From Stenotrophomonas hibiscicola ATCC 19867 (lineage in GTDB: Bacteria; Pseudomonadota; Gammaproteobacteria; Xanthomonadales; Xanthomonadaceae), in the NCBI RefSeq assembly GCF_000382065.1, contig NZ_KB907502.1, positions 337,698 to 401,697 on the forward strand: DNA of 64,000 nucleotides, read 5' to 3'. The position numbers and the translations under genes are program-made. The notes beneath the pieces are model-generated. The model ran no database searches and was not told the DNA's origin. It worked only from the letters and a program-made list of their open reading frames with translations. Below are positions 29,451-37,712 of this stretch, in pieces; positions within the stretch are counted from its first letter, which is position 1; the number at the start of each line of letters is the position of its first letter.

Positions 29451-29510
29451 GTAGAGCCGAGCCCATGCTCGGCTCAGGGCAGAAGCAGCCGAGCGTGGAC
29501 TCGGCTCTAC
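29451..29510. repeat. SMAG-type REP dimer, right flank of the orphan gene
   Basis: A 60-base inverted pair (GTAGAGCCGAGC to GCTCTAC form) with about five mismatches to the dimer at 27961-28020, in the same orientation. It overlaps the last codon of the acyltransferase gene. The rest of the gap 29183-29450 holds no gene I can support; a small hairpin (CCAGCATCGATGCTGG) lies near 29328. Confidence 0.9.
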
Positions 29511-30706
29511 AACCGCGCAGCGTGTGCAACCGGCCACGCTGGCGGATTCGCACGCAGGCCGAACAGCGGCCGCAGCCAACGCACGCGTCGGATCAGCAGT
29601 TCGTGGATCAGCAGGCAGCCGCCGACAGTACCGGCCAGCAGCAGGGCCGGTTCCATCCACCAGCCCAACTGAAGTGGCTTGAGCCAGAACAGCAGGGCGA
29701 TGATCAGGCTCTGGTGCAGCATGTACCACGGATAGATGGCTTCGGTGCAGTACGGCAGCCAGCGGAACGGGCGATCGAGGAAGACCTTTCCCCAGCCGAG
29801 GATGGCCAGCAGCGCGGTCCATACGTAAAGCGACTGGCTGGCCCGGCCCTGCAGGTCCCAGAACGGTTCGGGCCATTGCCGCAGCGGGGAATCGGCGGGC
29901 AGTACCTGACCGAGGATGCGCAACCCCAGATACCAGCCGACGGCAGCCAGCGCCAGCCATAGCGTGGTGCGGCGCAGGGCGACCACGCGCTCCCAGAACA
30001 CCGGTTCACGACCCAGCAGGTAGCCGGCCAGGAACACCGTCGCGTACTTCGCGTGCTGGTACCAGTCGCCGAGCAGGGCATTGGTGGACGGGTAGATCGG
30101 CTCCAGCCAGATCACCCAGGCCAGCAACAGGGTGGACGGAAGGCCGATCAGCAGCATCGGCGATGCTGCGCAGAGCGCCATCGCGCGGCGAACCACCGCC
30201 GTTCCCAGCAATGGCATCAACAGGGCCAAGGCCAGCGTGTAGTTCCAAAGATAGGCCAGGTACCACAGGTGGTTCCAGGTGATGCCGTACTGCCAGCCGG
30301 CGAAGCTGCCTTCCGGCCACGGCCGCACCTGCCAGTAGCGCAGCAGGAAGTGGCCGAAGCCGGGTGCCACGTGGCCGTTGGCCACGCCTTCGCAATAGGG
30401 CTGGATCGGCACGATCACGAACATGCCGAACAGCAGCGGCAGCAGCAGCCGCCAGGTGCGCAGGCCGGCGAAGCGCAGCAACCTGCCTTCCGGCCGCATC
30501 AGCGCGATGGCGATACCCGAGATCAGGAACAGCAGCGACATCCGCCAGCGGTTGACGAACAGCATCGGCCACTGCAGCCATTCGGCGGTATGCACGCTCT
30601 TGAGGTGAAAGCCCCAGTCGTCCACGTAGGCCATGGCGGTGTGGTAGAGGATCAGCAGGGCGAAGGCGAACACGCGCAGGGCGTCGATGTCGTAGCGTCG
30701 GGTCAT
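29507..30706 (-). CDS. Acyltransferase family 3 membrane protein (OpgC-like)
   Basis: A 399-residue integral membrane acyltransferase. The start at 30706 gives MTRRYDIDALRVFAFALLILYHTAM, with the catalytic-type His of the 'R.....L.H' motif in the first helix. About ten hydrophobic helices follow, among them MLFVNRWRMSLLFLISGIAIAL and WNHLWYLAYLWNYTLALALL. Such proteins transfer acyl or succinyl groups to glucans, O-antigen or other envelope glycans; OpgC is the closest functional example I know. Substrate unknown. It is divergent from the LytTR regulator gene, with 163 bases between starts, so that regulator may control it (inference). Confidence 0.85.
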   Translation of the reverse strand: MTRRYDIDALRVFAFALLILYHTAMAYVDDWGFHLKSVHTAEWLQWPMLFVNRWRMSLLFLISGIAIALMRPEGRLLRFAGLRTWRLLLPLLFGMFVIVPIQPYCEGVANGHVAPGFGHFLLRYWQVRPWPEGSFAGWQYGITWNHLWYLAYLWNYTLALALLMPLLGTAVVRRAMALCAASPMLLIGLPSTLLLAWVIWLEPIYPSTNALLGDWYQHAKYATVFLAGYLLGREPVFWERVVALRRTTLWLALAAVGWYLGLRILGQVLPADSPLRQWPEPFWDLQGRASQSLYVWTALLAILGWGKVFLDRPFRWLPYCTEAIYPWYMLHQSLIIALLFWLKPLQLGWWMEPALLLAGTVGGCLLIHELLIRRVRWLRPLFGLRANPPAWPVAHAARL

Positions 30707-30869
30707 GGTGATGGTGTGCCGGAGAGTCGAGCCAAGGTGACGCCGCCCGGTCCGTGCGGCGACTGGCAAGGGGCCGCTGGAACCGACGCAGTGACCAATG
30801 GCGGGGGTGGTGGGACCAATGGAGCCGCTACCCTTTGTCCCTTGAGGCAGGCTGGAGCACCGCAACGAC

Positions 30870-31742
30870 ATGGATGCAGCAATGACCCAGGGCCGACCAT
30901 CGCGCTGGCGTACTTCAACCCGCCTGCTGGTATGGGCGGCGATCCTGTCGGCCTCGGCAGTGACCAATGCGCTGGTGGAAGTGATGGACGCCAGTCGCCG
31001 CGGCGCCGATCTCGGGCTGTGGGAGCCGATGATCTGGGAGTTCAGCAGCCTCGGCCTGGTCCTGTTGACCCTGCCGCTGCTGTGGTGGGGCTGCGAGCGC
31101 TGGCCGCTGCATGCCGATACCTGGAAGCAGCGGTTGCCGCTGTATCTGCTGGCCAGCGTCGGCTGGTCGCTGCTGCACGTGGTGGGGATGGTGCTGCTGC
31201 GGCACCTGGCCTACGGGTCGCTGGGCCATCGCTACCAGGATGATGCCGGCTGGCTGGAGCGTTTTGCCTACGAATACCTGAAGGATGTACGCACGTTTGC
31301 GATATTCGTGGCACTGGAGCACTTTGCCAGCTGGTTCGGCCGGCGCAGGCAGGGCGAGGCGAGCCTGCTGGCCGAGCCGGACGTCGGCCCGCCGGTGGAG
31401 CCGGTCGAGCGCCCCCAGCACTTCCTGGTGCGCAAGCTGGGCAAGGAGTTCCTGGTCGCCACGGCGGACGTGGAGTACGCCCAGGCCGCAGGGAACTATG
31501 TGAACCTGCGGGTACGCGGCCACGACTATCCGCTGCGGATCACCATGGCAGTGCTGGAGCAGCGGCTCGACCCGGGCGAGTTCCTGCGCCCGCACCGCAG
31601 CTGGCTGATCCATCGGGGCCAGCTGCGCTCGATCGAGCCGCTGGACGGTGGCGAGGCCCTGCTGCATATGGCCGACGGGGCGAAAGTGCCGTGCAGCCGG
31701 CGCCAGCTGCCGCTGCTGCGGCAGGCGCTGGGGGCAGGGTGA
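30870..31742 (+). CDS. rpfD: Membrane-bound LytTR-type DNA-binding regulator (RpfD-like)
   Basis: A 290-residue protein. About four membrane helices occupy residues 15-150 (LLVWAAILSASAVTNAL, LGLVLLTLPLLWWG, LLASVGWSLLHVVGMVLL). A cytosolic C-terminal LytTR domain lies at about 185-285 (FLVATADVEYAQAAGNYVNLRVRG, LRPHRSWLIHRGQLRSIE). There is no receiver domain, so it senses through the membrane part or another protein. In Xanthomonas rpfD encodes a LytTR protein next to prfB in the extended rpf region, and here prfB begins about 70 bases downstream, which is my basis for the name. Targets are unknown; the divergent acyltransferase gene is a candidate. Confidence 0.8.
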   Translation: MDAAMTQGRPSRWRTSTRLLVWAAILSASAVTNALVEVMDASRRGADLGLWEPMIWEFSSLGLVLLTLPLLWWGCERWPLHADTWKQRLPLYLLASVGWSLLHVVGMVLLRHLAYGSLGHRYQDDAGWLERFAYEYLKDVRTFAIFVALEHFASWFGRRRQGEASLLAEPDVGPPVEPVERPQHFLVRKLGKEFLVATADVEYAQAAGNYVNLRVRGHDYPLRITMAVLEQRLDPGEFLRPHRSWLIHRGQLRSIEPLDGGEALLHMADGAKVPCSRRQLPLLRQALGAG

Positions 31743-31812
31743 GGCCCTCATTCCGGGTACCCGCAGCCTGCGGTATCATTACCAGTCATCTTTTGAATTC
31801 ATAACCGCCGAC

Positions 31813-32938
31813 ATGATCGAACTGAATCCTGTCCGCCAGCGCATCACCGATCTGACCGATCGCGTGCTGTCGCTTCGGGGGTATCTTTGACTACGACGCC
31901 AAGAAAGAGCGTCTTGAAGAAGTAACGCGGGAGCTGGAAAGCCCCGACGTCTGGAACAACGCCGAGTACGCCCAGAACCTGGGCCGCGAACGTTCCAGCC
32001 TGGAAAAGACCGTGGGCGGCATCGCCTCGGTGCTCGATGGCCTGAACGATGCCACCGAGCTGCTGGAGCTGGCCGAGTCCGAGCAGGACGAGGACACCGC
32101 CCTGGCCGTGGTCGCCGACCTGGACAAGCACCAGGCCCACGTGGAGAAGCTGGAGTTCCAGCGCATGTTCTCCGGCGAGATGGACAATGCGGCGGCGTTC
32201 GTCGACATCCAGGCCGGTGCCGGCGGCACCGAAGCCCAGGACTGGGCCGAGATCCTGCTGCGCATGTACCTGCGCTGGTGCGAGTCACGCGGCTGGAAGA
32301 CCGAACTGATGGAAGTGTCCGGTGGCGACGTCGCCGGCATCAAGTCGGCCACGCTGCGCGTGGAAGGCGACTATGCCTATGGCTGGCTGAAGACCGAGAC
32401 CGGCGTGCACCGTCTGGTGCGCAAGTCGCCGTTCGACTCGGACAACCGCCGCCACACCAGCTTCACCTCGGTGTTCGTGTCGCCGGAAATCGACGACAAC
32501 ATCGACATCACCATCAACCCGGCCGACCTGCGTACCGACGTGTACCGTTCGTCCGGTGCCGGTGGCCAGCACGTCAACAAGACCGAGTCGGCGGTGCGCA
32601 TCACCCACATCCCGACCAACATCGTCGTGGCCTGCCAGACCGGCCGCAGCCAGCACCAGAACCGCGACAACGCGATGAAGATGCTGGCCGCCAAGCTGTA
32701 CGAGCTGGAGATCCAGAAGCGCAACGCCGAGAAGGACGCGGTGGAAGCCACCAAGTCCGACATCGGCTGGGGCAGCCAGATCCGCAACTACGTGCTCGAC
32801 CAGAGCCGTATCAAGGACCTGCGTACCGGCATCGAGCGCTCGGATACGCAGAAGGTGCTCGACGGCGACCTGGACGAGTTCGTCGAGGCCAGCCTGAAGG
32901 CCGGCCTGGCCGTGGGCTCCAAGCGCGTCGATGCCTGA
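31813..32938 (+). CDS. prfB: Peptide chain release factor 2, programmed +1 frameshift
   Basis: RF2, 374 residues once the frameshift is made. The first frame runs from the ATG at 31813 to an in-frame TGA at 31888-31890 (codon 26); skipping the T at 31888 continues as GAC TAC GAC to the stop at 32938. The peptide-release GGQ motif is in [15 protein letters not shown], and the anticodon-like SPF tripeptide is in [14 protein letters not shown]2 recognises UGA and UAA, and low RF2 lets the ribosome slip past its own UGA, so the gene regulates itself. Reading it as two genes or starting at the internal ATG at 32012 would be wrong. Confidence 0.97.
31876..31891 (+). promoter_or_regulatory. prfB frameshift site
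   Basis: CGGGGGTATCTTTGAC: a Shine-Dalgarno-like G-run three bases before the CTT slippery codon, then TGA followed by C (the weak stop context). This matches the bacterial consensus except that the G-run is preceded by C rather than A. Confidence 0.95.
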
Positions 32939-32983
32939 TCGACGCGCCTGCGCGGATAGCATCGCCTTCCGCAACGGAGGGCG

Positions 32984-33766
32984 ATGATGCGCAGCGAAAG
33001 TGAACGCAAGGAACTGGGCGGCTTCCTTAAGGCCTGCCGCGCCCGTGTCGACCCCGCCACGCTCGGCCTGCCGGCCGGGCGCCGGCGTACCCCGGGCCTG
33101 AAACGCGAGGAAGTCGCGCTGGCGATCGGGGTCAGTGTCAGCTGGTACACCTGGATCGAGCAGGGCCGTGAAGTGCGCGCCTCGCCCGAGGTGCTGGAGC
33201 GGCTGGCGCAGGTGCTGCGCATGAGCGACGACGAGCGCGCCTACGCGTTCGCGCTGTCCGGCTACGGCGTGCCGCTGGAATCACCGGACGAGAGCGTGAC
33301 CGACGGCTTGCGCCAGCTGGTGGAGGCGATGCAGCCGATCCCGGCCTATGTGCGCAACACCCGCTTCGACATCCTGGCCTGGAACCCGGCCATCGCCGAT
33401 CTGTTCGTGGACTACAGCCAGTTGGCGCCGCACGAGCGCAACACGCTGCGGCTGATGTTTCTGTACCCGCCGTACCGCACGCTGATCCTCAACTGGGAAG
33501 AAATGACCCGCGGCCTGCTGGCAGGCTTCCGTGCGGCGATGGCGCAGGCCCCGGACAAGGCCCCGTTCCTGGCGCTGGTGGAAGACATCGCCGCGCACAG
33601 CGAGGAGTTCCGCCAGTGGTGGCCGGAGCACGATGTGCGCCGGTTCGATGAGGGTGCGAAGAAGCTGAACCATCCCACGCGGGGGTTGCTGGACCTGCAG
33701 TACGTGGCGCTGGTGCCGGAGAGCCGGCACGATCTTTCCCTGGTGACTTACCTGCCGCGGAAGTAG
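32984..33766 (+). CDS. XRE-family regulator with MmyB-type ligand domain
   Basis: A 260-residue transcription factor. GGAGG lies just before tandem ATGs at 32984 and 32987. N-terminal residues 10-90 form a helix-turn-helix with the MmyB-family lead (LGGFLKACRARVDPATLGL, RRRTPGLKREEVALAIGVSVSWYTWIEQGR). The C-terminal MmyB domain (about 105-255) has YVRNTRFDILAWNPAIADLF and ARRFD-like VRRFDEGAKKLNHPTRGLLDLQY, ending LVTYLP. In this family the C-terminal domain can bind a fatty acid-like ligand, and the regulator often controls a neighbouring dehydrogenase gene. It is 45 bases after prfB; downstream is the large repeat and then an aldehyde dehydrogenase. Confidence 0.9.
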   Translation: MMRSESERKELGGFLKACRARVDPATLGLPAGRRRTPGLKREEVALAIGVSVSWYTWIEQGREVRASPEVLERLAQVLRMSDDERAYAFALSGYGVPLESPDESVTDGLRQLVEAMQPIPAYVRNTRFDILAWNPAIADLFVDYSQLAPHERNTLRLMFLYPPYRTLILNWEEMTRGLLAGFRAAMAQAPDKAPFLALVEDIAAHSEEFRQWWPEHDVRRFDEGAKKLNHPTRGLLDLQYVALVPESRHDLSLVTYLPRK

Positions 33767-33774
33767 GGGGTGTT

Positions 33775-34332
33775 CGGCAGGGCTGCGCCCTGCACCCGCA
33801 GAGGCTTCAAGCCAAGGCAACAGCAACAGCAACAGCGAGCATCCTTGGGATGGCGGGGCGGTGTGGGCTGGCAGGACACGCCGTGAACCCATCCGTGGGG
33901 GCTCGATGGCGCCATCCATGGCGCCAACGGTCCTGCCAACCCACACCGCCCCGCCTCAGACAAATTTCGCGCGGCTGTTGGTAGGTGTCGACCTTGGTCG
34001 ACACATCTGTCAGATATCGAAAGAAATTCCGGGGTCAGATCCCAAGAGTATTCCCGACAGATCGCGGAAATCTGTCGAAGGCGGGGTGGGTCCGGTTGCG
34101 GGGGCGTGAGCGCCATGGATGGCGCGACCGAGGCTACATGGGTGAGGGCGCTTTGCTTGCGAAGCACTGCTTCGCAAGCGCCCGAACGCCCAGCCGCCGG
34201 CGGCTGGGCCGGACCCCGGAGGGGGATTCACGCCGTCCCCCGCAACCGGACCCACCCCGCCATCCCACGGAATGCAGGCCTTTGACCTTGACGTTGCCCT
34301 GGCCTCTGCGGGTGCAGGGCGCAGCCCTGCCG
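33775..34332. repeat. Large nested inverted repeat (two inverted copies of a dispersed element)
   Basis: Perfect 31-base outer arms (33775-33805 and 34302-34332) enclose further stems: 33852-33876 with 33931-33955 (one mismatch), 34081-34103 with 34238-34260 (perfect, 23 bases), TGGCGCCATCCATGGCGCCA at 33907-33926, a GTAG hairpin at 33981-34004, CTTGCGAAGCA..TGCTTCGCAAG near 34158-34180, and GCCCAGCCGCCGGCGGCTGG near 34189. The left half, with its (CAACAG)n run at 33817-33835, and the complement of the right half read as two copies of one family; a third copy starts near 63605. No gene is seen in the 699-base gap 33767-34465. Confidence 0.85.
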
Positions 34333-34465
34333 GCACCTATCCCCATTCAGACAGGTAAGTGCAGGTCACAGGATAAGCAGACGCCTTGTTGCCTCCGCCA
34401 TTCGGGTCCACATTCCTGCGCAGGAGACGGGCCACCGCCCGTTGTCGAGACACCAGGAGCCCTGC

Positions 34466-35851
34466 ATGTCCGCTGCCCCCACCACCGCCATTTCCCGCGA
34501 TCCGGCCACCGGCCGGCAGATCGCCAGCCATCCCTTTGCCACCGATGCCGAGCTGGAAACAATCCTCGATCGCGGCCAGGTCGGCTTTGCGACCTGGAGC
34601 GTCAAGAGCCTGGAACAGCGCGCAGACGTACTGCGTGCGATGGCCGCCGTACTGCGCCGAGACCGTGAGAAGCTGGCCGCGCTGGCCACTGCCGAAATGG
34701 GCAAGGTCCAAGCTGAAGCGCTGGCCGAAATCGAGAAATGTGCCGTGCTGTGCGACTGGTACGCCGACCACGGCGCGCAGTTCCTGCGCGACGAACCGAC
34801 CCATGTGCCCGATGACAAGGCCTACGTGTCCTACCTGCCGCTGGGCGTGGTGCTGGGCATCATGCCGTGGAATTTCCCGTACTGGCAGGTGATGCGCGCG
34901 GCGGTACCGATCCTGATGGGCGGTAACGGCTTCCTGCTGAAGCCGGCCGAGAACATCGTCGGCACCGCGCAACTGCTCGATGCCGCCTGGCGTGATGCCG
35001 GGCTGCCGGAAGGCACCTTCATCGCCGCCAACATCAGCCGCGAGGGTACCAGCCGTGCGATCGCCGATGACCGCATCGCCGCCGTCACCCTGACCGGCAG
35101 CGTGGCCGCCGGCCGCAGCATCGCCGCCCAGGCCGGGCAGGCACTGAAGAAGGTAGTGCTGGAGCTGGGTGGCTCGGATCCGTTCATCGTGCTGGCCGAC
35201 GCCGATCTGGACGCCGCCGTAGATGCCGCGGTCGCCTCGCGCTTCCAGAACACCGGGCAGGTCTGCATCGCCGGAAAGCGCATCATCGTCGAGGACGCGG
35301 TCTACGACCGTTTCGTGGCGCAGTTCTGCCAGAAGGTGCAGGCACTGAGCATCGGCGATGGCCGCGACCCGGCCAACCGCATCGGCCCGATGGCCCGCCA
35401 GGACTTGCTGGAACAGCTGGATGCGCAGGTACGCGCCTCGGTGGAGGCCGGCGCGAAGCTGCTGGTCGGCGGCCATCAGCTGGATCGCCCGGGCGCGTTC
35501 TACGCCCCCACCGTGCTGGCCGACGTGGAGCCGGGCATGCAGGCCTTCGATACCGAGACCTTCGGGCCGGTGGCCTCGATCAGCCGCGCCCGTGATGCCG
35601 ACCACGCGGTGGAACTGGCCAACCAGAGCGAGTTCGGCCTCAGCGGCAACCTGTGGACCGGCGACCGCGCCCGAGCCATGCAGCTGGCCCGCCGGCTGCA
35701 GACCGGCGGTGTGTTCGTCAACGGCTTCTCCGCTTCGGACCCCCGCGTGCCGATCGGCGGCGTGAAGAAGAGCGGCTTCGGCCGCGAGCTCTCGCACTTC
35801 GGCATCCGTGAATTCGTCAACGCGCAGACAGTGTGGTTCGACAAGCATTGA
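34466..35851 (+). CDS. Succinate-semialdehyde dehydrogenase-type aldehyde dehydrogenase (Sad-like)
   Basis: A 461-residue NAD(P)-dependent aldehyde dehydrogenase; the start at 34466 follows CCAGGAG. Catalytic Glu233 is in VVLELGGSDPFIVL and Cys267 in NTGQVCIAGKRI; the cofactor segment is LTGSVAAGRSIA, and LGIMPWNFPYWQVMRAAVP holds the catalytic Asn. Length and the LELGGSDPFIVL/GQVCIAGKR wording match the Sad (YneI) branch, which oxidises succinic semialdehyde to succinate. A ThDP enzyme gene follows after 62 bases in the same direction, so the aldehyde it handles probably comes from that decarboxylase. Exact substrate inferred. Confidence 0.88.
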   Translation: MSAAPTTAISRDPATGRQIASHPFATDAELETILDRGQVGFATWSVKSLEQRADVLRAMAAVLRRDREKLAALATAEMGKVQAEALAEIEKCAVLCDWYADHGAQFLRDEPTHVPDDKAYVSYLPLGVVLGIMPWNFPYWQVMRAAVPILMGGNGFLLKPAENIVGTAQLLDAAWRDAGLPEGTFIAANISREGTSRAIADDRIAAVTLTGSVAAGRSIAAQAGQALKKVVLELGGSDPFIVLADADLDAAVDAAVASRFQNTGQVCIAGKRIIVEDAVYDRFVAQFCQKVQALSIGDGRDPANRIGPMARQDLLEQLDAQVRASVEAGAKLLVGGHQLDRPGAFYAPTVLADVEPGMQAFDTETFGPVASISRARDADHAVELANQSEFGLSGNLWTGDRARAMQLARRLQTGGVFVNGFSASDPRVPIGGVKKSGFGRELSHFGIREFVNAQTVWFDKH

Positions 35852-35913
35852 CGCGCGGCTCTCATCCTTCCTGCAACGATCCACCATCAGTCCAGCACAA
35901 AGGACGGCATCCG

Positions 35914-37554
35914 ATGTCCAAGGGTTCAGATCTGCTCGTCGCCGCACTTGAGAACGAAGGCGTCGAGCGCATTTTCGGTATTCCCGGCGAAGAAAACCTC
36001 GACGTGGTCGAGTCGCTCCGCCATTCCAGCATCGAACTGGTCATCACCCGCCACGAACAGGCGGCGGTGTTCATGGCGGCCACGTATGGCCGCCTGACCG
36101 GCAAGCCGGGCGTATGCCTGGCAACGCTCGGTCCGGGCGCGCTCAACTTCACCACCGGCGCCGCCTACGCGCTGCTCGGTGCGTGGCCGGTGATCATGAT
36201 CACCGGCCAGAAGGGCATCGTGGCCAGCAAGCAGGCACGCTTCCAGATCGTCGACATCGTCAGCACGATGAAGCCGCTGACCAAGCAGGCGCGGCAGATC
36301 GTCTCGGCGCGCACCATCCCGACCATCGTCCGCGAAGCGTTCCGTGTGGCCCAGGAGGAGCGCCCGGGCCCGGTGTTGCTGGAGCTGCCCGAGGATATCG
36401 CCGCCGATGAAGTAGAAGGGGTGTCGCTGATTCCGCCGCATGCGGTGGAGCGGCCGATTGCCAGCCCCGAGGCGCTGGACCGCGCCGCGGAGATCATCCG
36501 CAATGCCAAGCGGCCGTTGCTGATGATCGCTTCGGCGGCGTCGCGGCCGCAGTCCAGCGAGGCGCTGTCGGCGTTCGTACTACGCGCCGGCATTCCGTTC
36601 TTCACCACGCAGATGGGCAAAGGTGCGGTGGCCGGCGGCTCGGGCCTGTACATGGGTACCGCGGCGCTGACCGAACGCGACTACGTGCACATGGCCATCG
36701 ACCATGCCGACGTGATCGTGACCATCGGCCATGAGGTCACCGAAAAGCCGCCATTCGTGATGCGTCCAGGCGGGCCGACCGTGATCCATATCGGCTACTC
36801 GCAGGCGGCGGTGGAGCAGGTCTACTTCCCGCAGGTGGAAGTGATCGGTGACATCGGCCGTTCGCTGACCCAACTGGCCGACCGCATCGAAGGCGCGGTG
36901 CCCCATGCCGATGCGCTGCTGCCGCTGCGCGCGACCATCCTCGAGCACCTTGCCGATCGCGCCGAGGACGCTGGTTTCACCCCGCAACGACTGGTGCACG
37001 ACGTGCGCCAGGTGATGCCGCCGGACGGCATCGTGGCGCTGGACAACGGCATGTACAAGATCTGGTTTGCGCGCAACTACCGCACCCAGGTGGCCAACAC
37101 ATTGCTGCTGGACAACGCGCTGGCGACCATGGGCGCGGGCCTGCCGTCGGCGATCATGGCCTCGATCCTGTACCCGCAACGACGGGTGCTGGCGGTGTGT
37201 GGCGACGGCGGCTTCATGATGAACAGCCAGGAGCTGGAGACGGCGCGCCGGCTGGGCCTGAACCTGGTGGTGCTGATCCTCAACGACGGTGCCTACGGCA
37301 TGATCCGCTGGAAGCAGGCGGTGGATGGTTTCACCGACTACGGCATGACCTTCAGCAATCCCGATTTCGTGAAGTATGCCGAGGCCTATGGCTGCAAGGG
37401 GCATGAGGTGACGGCCATCGAGCAGTTCGTCCCGACCCTGGAGGCGGCCTTCAACGAGGGTGGGGTGCACCTGGTGTCGGTGCCGGTGGACTATTCGGAG
37501 AACCAGCGGGTGCTGGTGGATGAGTTGCGGCAGGCCTTCCCCGGCAACAGGTAG
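35914..37554 (+). CDS. ThDP enzyme annotated as acetolactate synthase; candidate 2-oxoglutarate decarboxylase
   Basis: A 546-residue thiamine-diphosphate enzyme of the acetohydroxyacid synthase/POX fold. The N-terminal Pyr domain has the catalytic-type Glu48 in [15 protein letters not shown] and [15 protein letters not shown]; the C-terminal PP domain has the ThDP motif [11 protein letters not shown] (430 on) ending in [13 protein letters not shown]. There is no regulatory-subunit gene nearby and no obvious tie to valine synthesis. The GIPGEEN N-terminus, the length and the pairing with a succinate-semialdehyde dehydrogenase recall the cyanobacterial 'acetolactate synthase' shown to be 2-oxoglutarate decarboxylase. 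A catabolic acetolactate synthase remains possible. The decarboxylase role is inference. Confidence 0.85.
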   Translation: MSKGSDLLVAALENEGVERIFGIPGEENLDVVESLRHSSIELVITRHEQAAVFMAATYGRLTGKPGVCLATLGPGALNFTTGAAYALLGAWPVIMITGQKGIVASKQARFQIVDIVSTMKPLTKQARQIVSARTIPTIVREAFRVAQEERPGPVLLELPEDIAADEVEGVSLIPPHAVERPIASPEALDRAAEIIRNAKRPLLMIASAASRPQSSEALSAFVLRAGIPFFTTQMGKGAVAGGSGLYMGTAALTERDYVHMAIDHADVIVTIGHEVTEKPPFVMRPGGPTVIHIGYSQAAVEQVYFPQVEVIGDIGRSLTQLADRIEGAVPHADALLPLRATILEHLADRAEDAGFTPQRLVHDVRQVMPPDGIVALDNGMYKIWFARNYRTQVANTLLLDNALATMGAGLPSAIMASILYPQRRVLAVCGDGGFMMNSQELETARRLGLNLVVLILNDGAYGMIRWKQAVDGFTDYGMTFSNPDFVKYAEAYGCKGHEVTAIEQFVPTLEAAFNEGGVHLVSVPVDYSENQRVLVDELRQAFPGNR

Positions 37555-37584
37555 ACATCCAGGGCCAGGCAGGGTCCCGGAGGC

Positions 37585-37619
37585 GGTCAGATTCCTTTGC
37601 GCAGCAGGGGGATCTGACC
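37585..37619. repeat. GGGGTCAGATCC-type palindrome
   Basis: GGTCAGATTCC (37585-37595) pairs with GGGATCTGACC (37609-37619) with one mismatch. It resembles the elements at 21791-21830 and about 34031. It lies between the ThDP gene and lysS and could end the former's transcript. Confidence 0.6.
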
Positions 37620-37712
37620 CCTCTCCCGGCTGGGGCTGGACGGTTTTGGTATGCTGGGCAACCGGCTGTGCCGGGCGCAAGATCCCCCTCACTACACGAT
37701 TCCCGCAGATCC

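Noticed and set aside
31813..31890. prfB as a broken gene or a 25-codon leader peptide
   Set aside because: The TGA sits in the canonical CTT-TGA-C frameshift site and the downstream frame continues a full RF2.
33817..33835. CAACAG runs (also 63619-63648) as a CRISPR or coding repeat
   Set aside because: They are contiguous short tandem units without spacers and lie in an intergenic repeat element with no gene.
35914..37554. Straight call of ilvB/ilvI biosynthetic acetohydroxyacid synthase
   Set aside because: No regulatory subunit or ilvC/ilvD neighbour, and it is paired with an aldehyde dehydrogenase; left as a ThDP enzyme with a proposed substrate.
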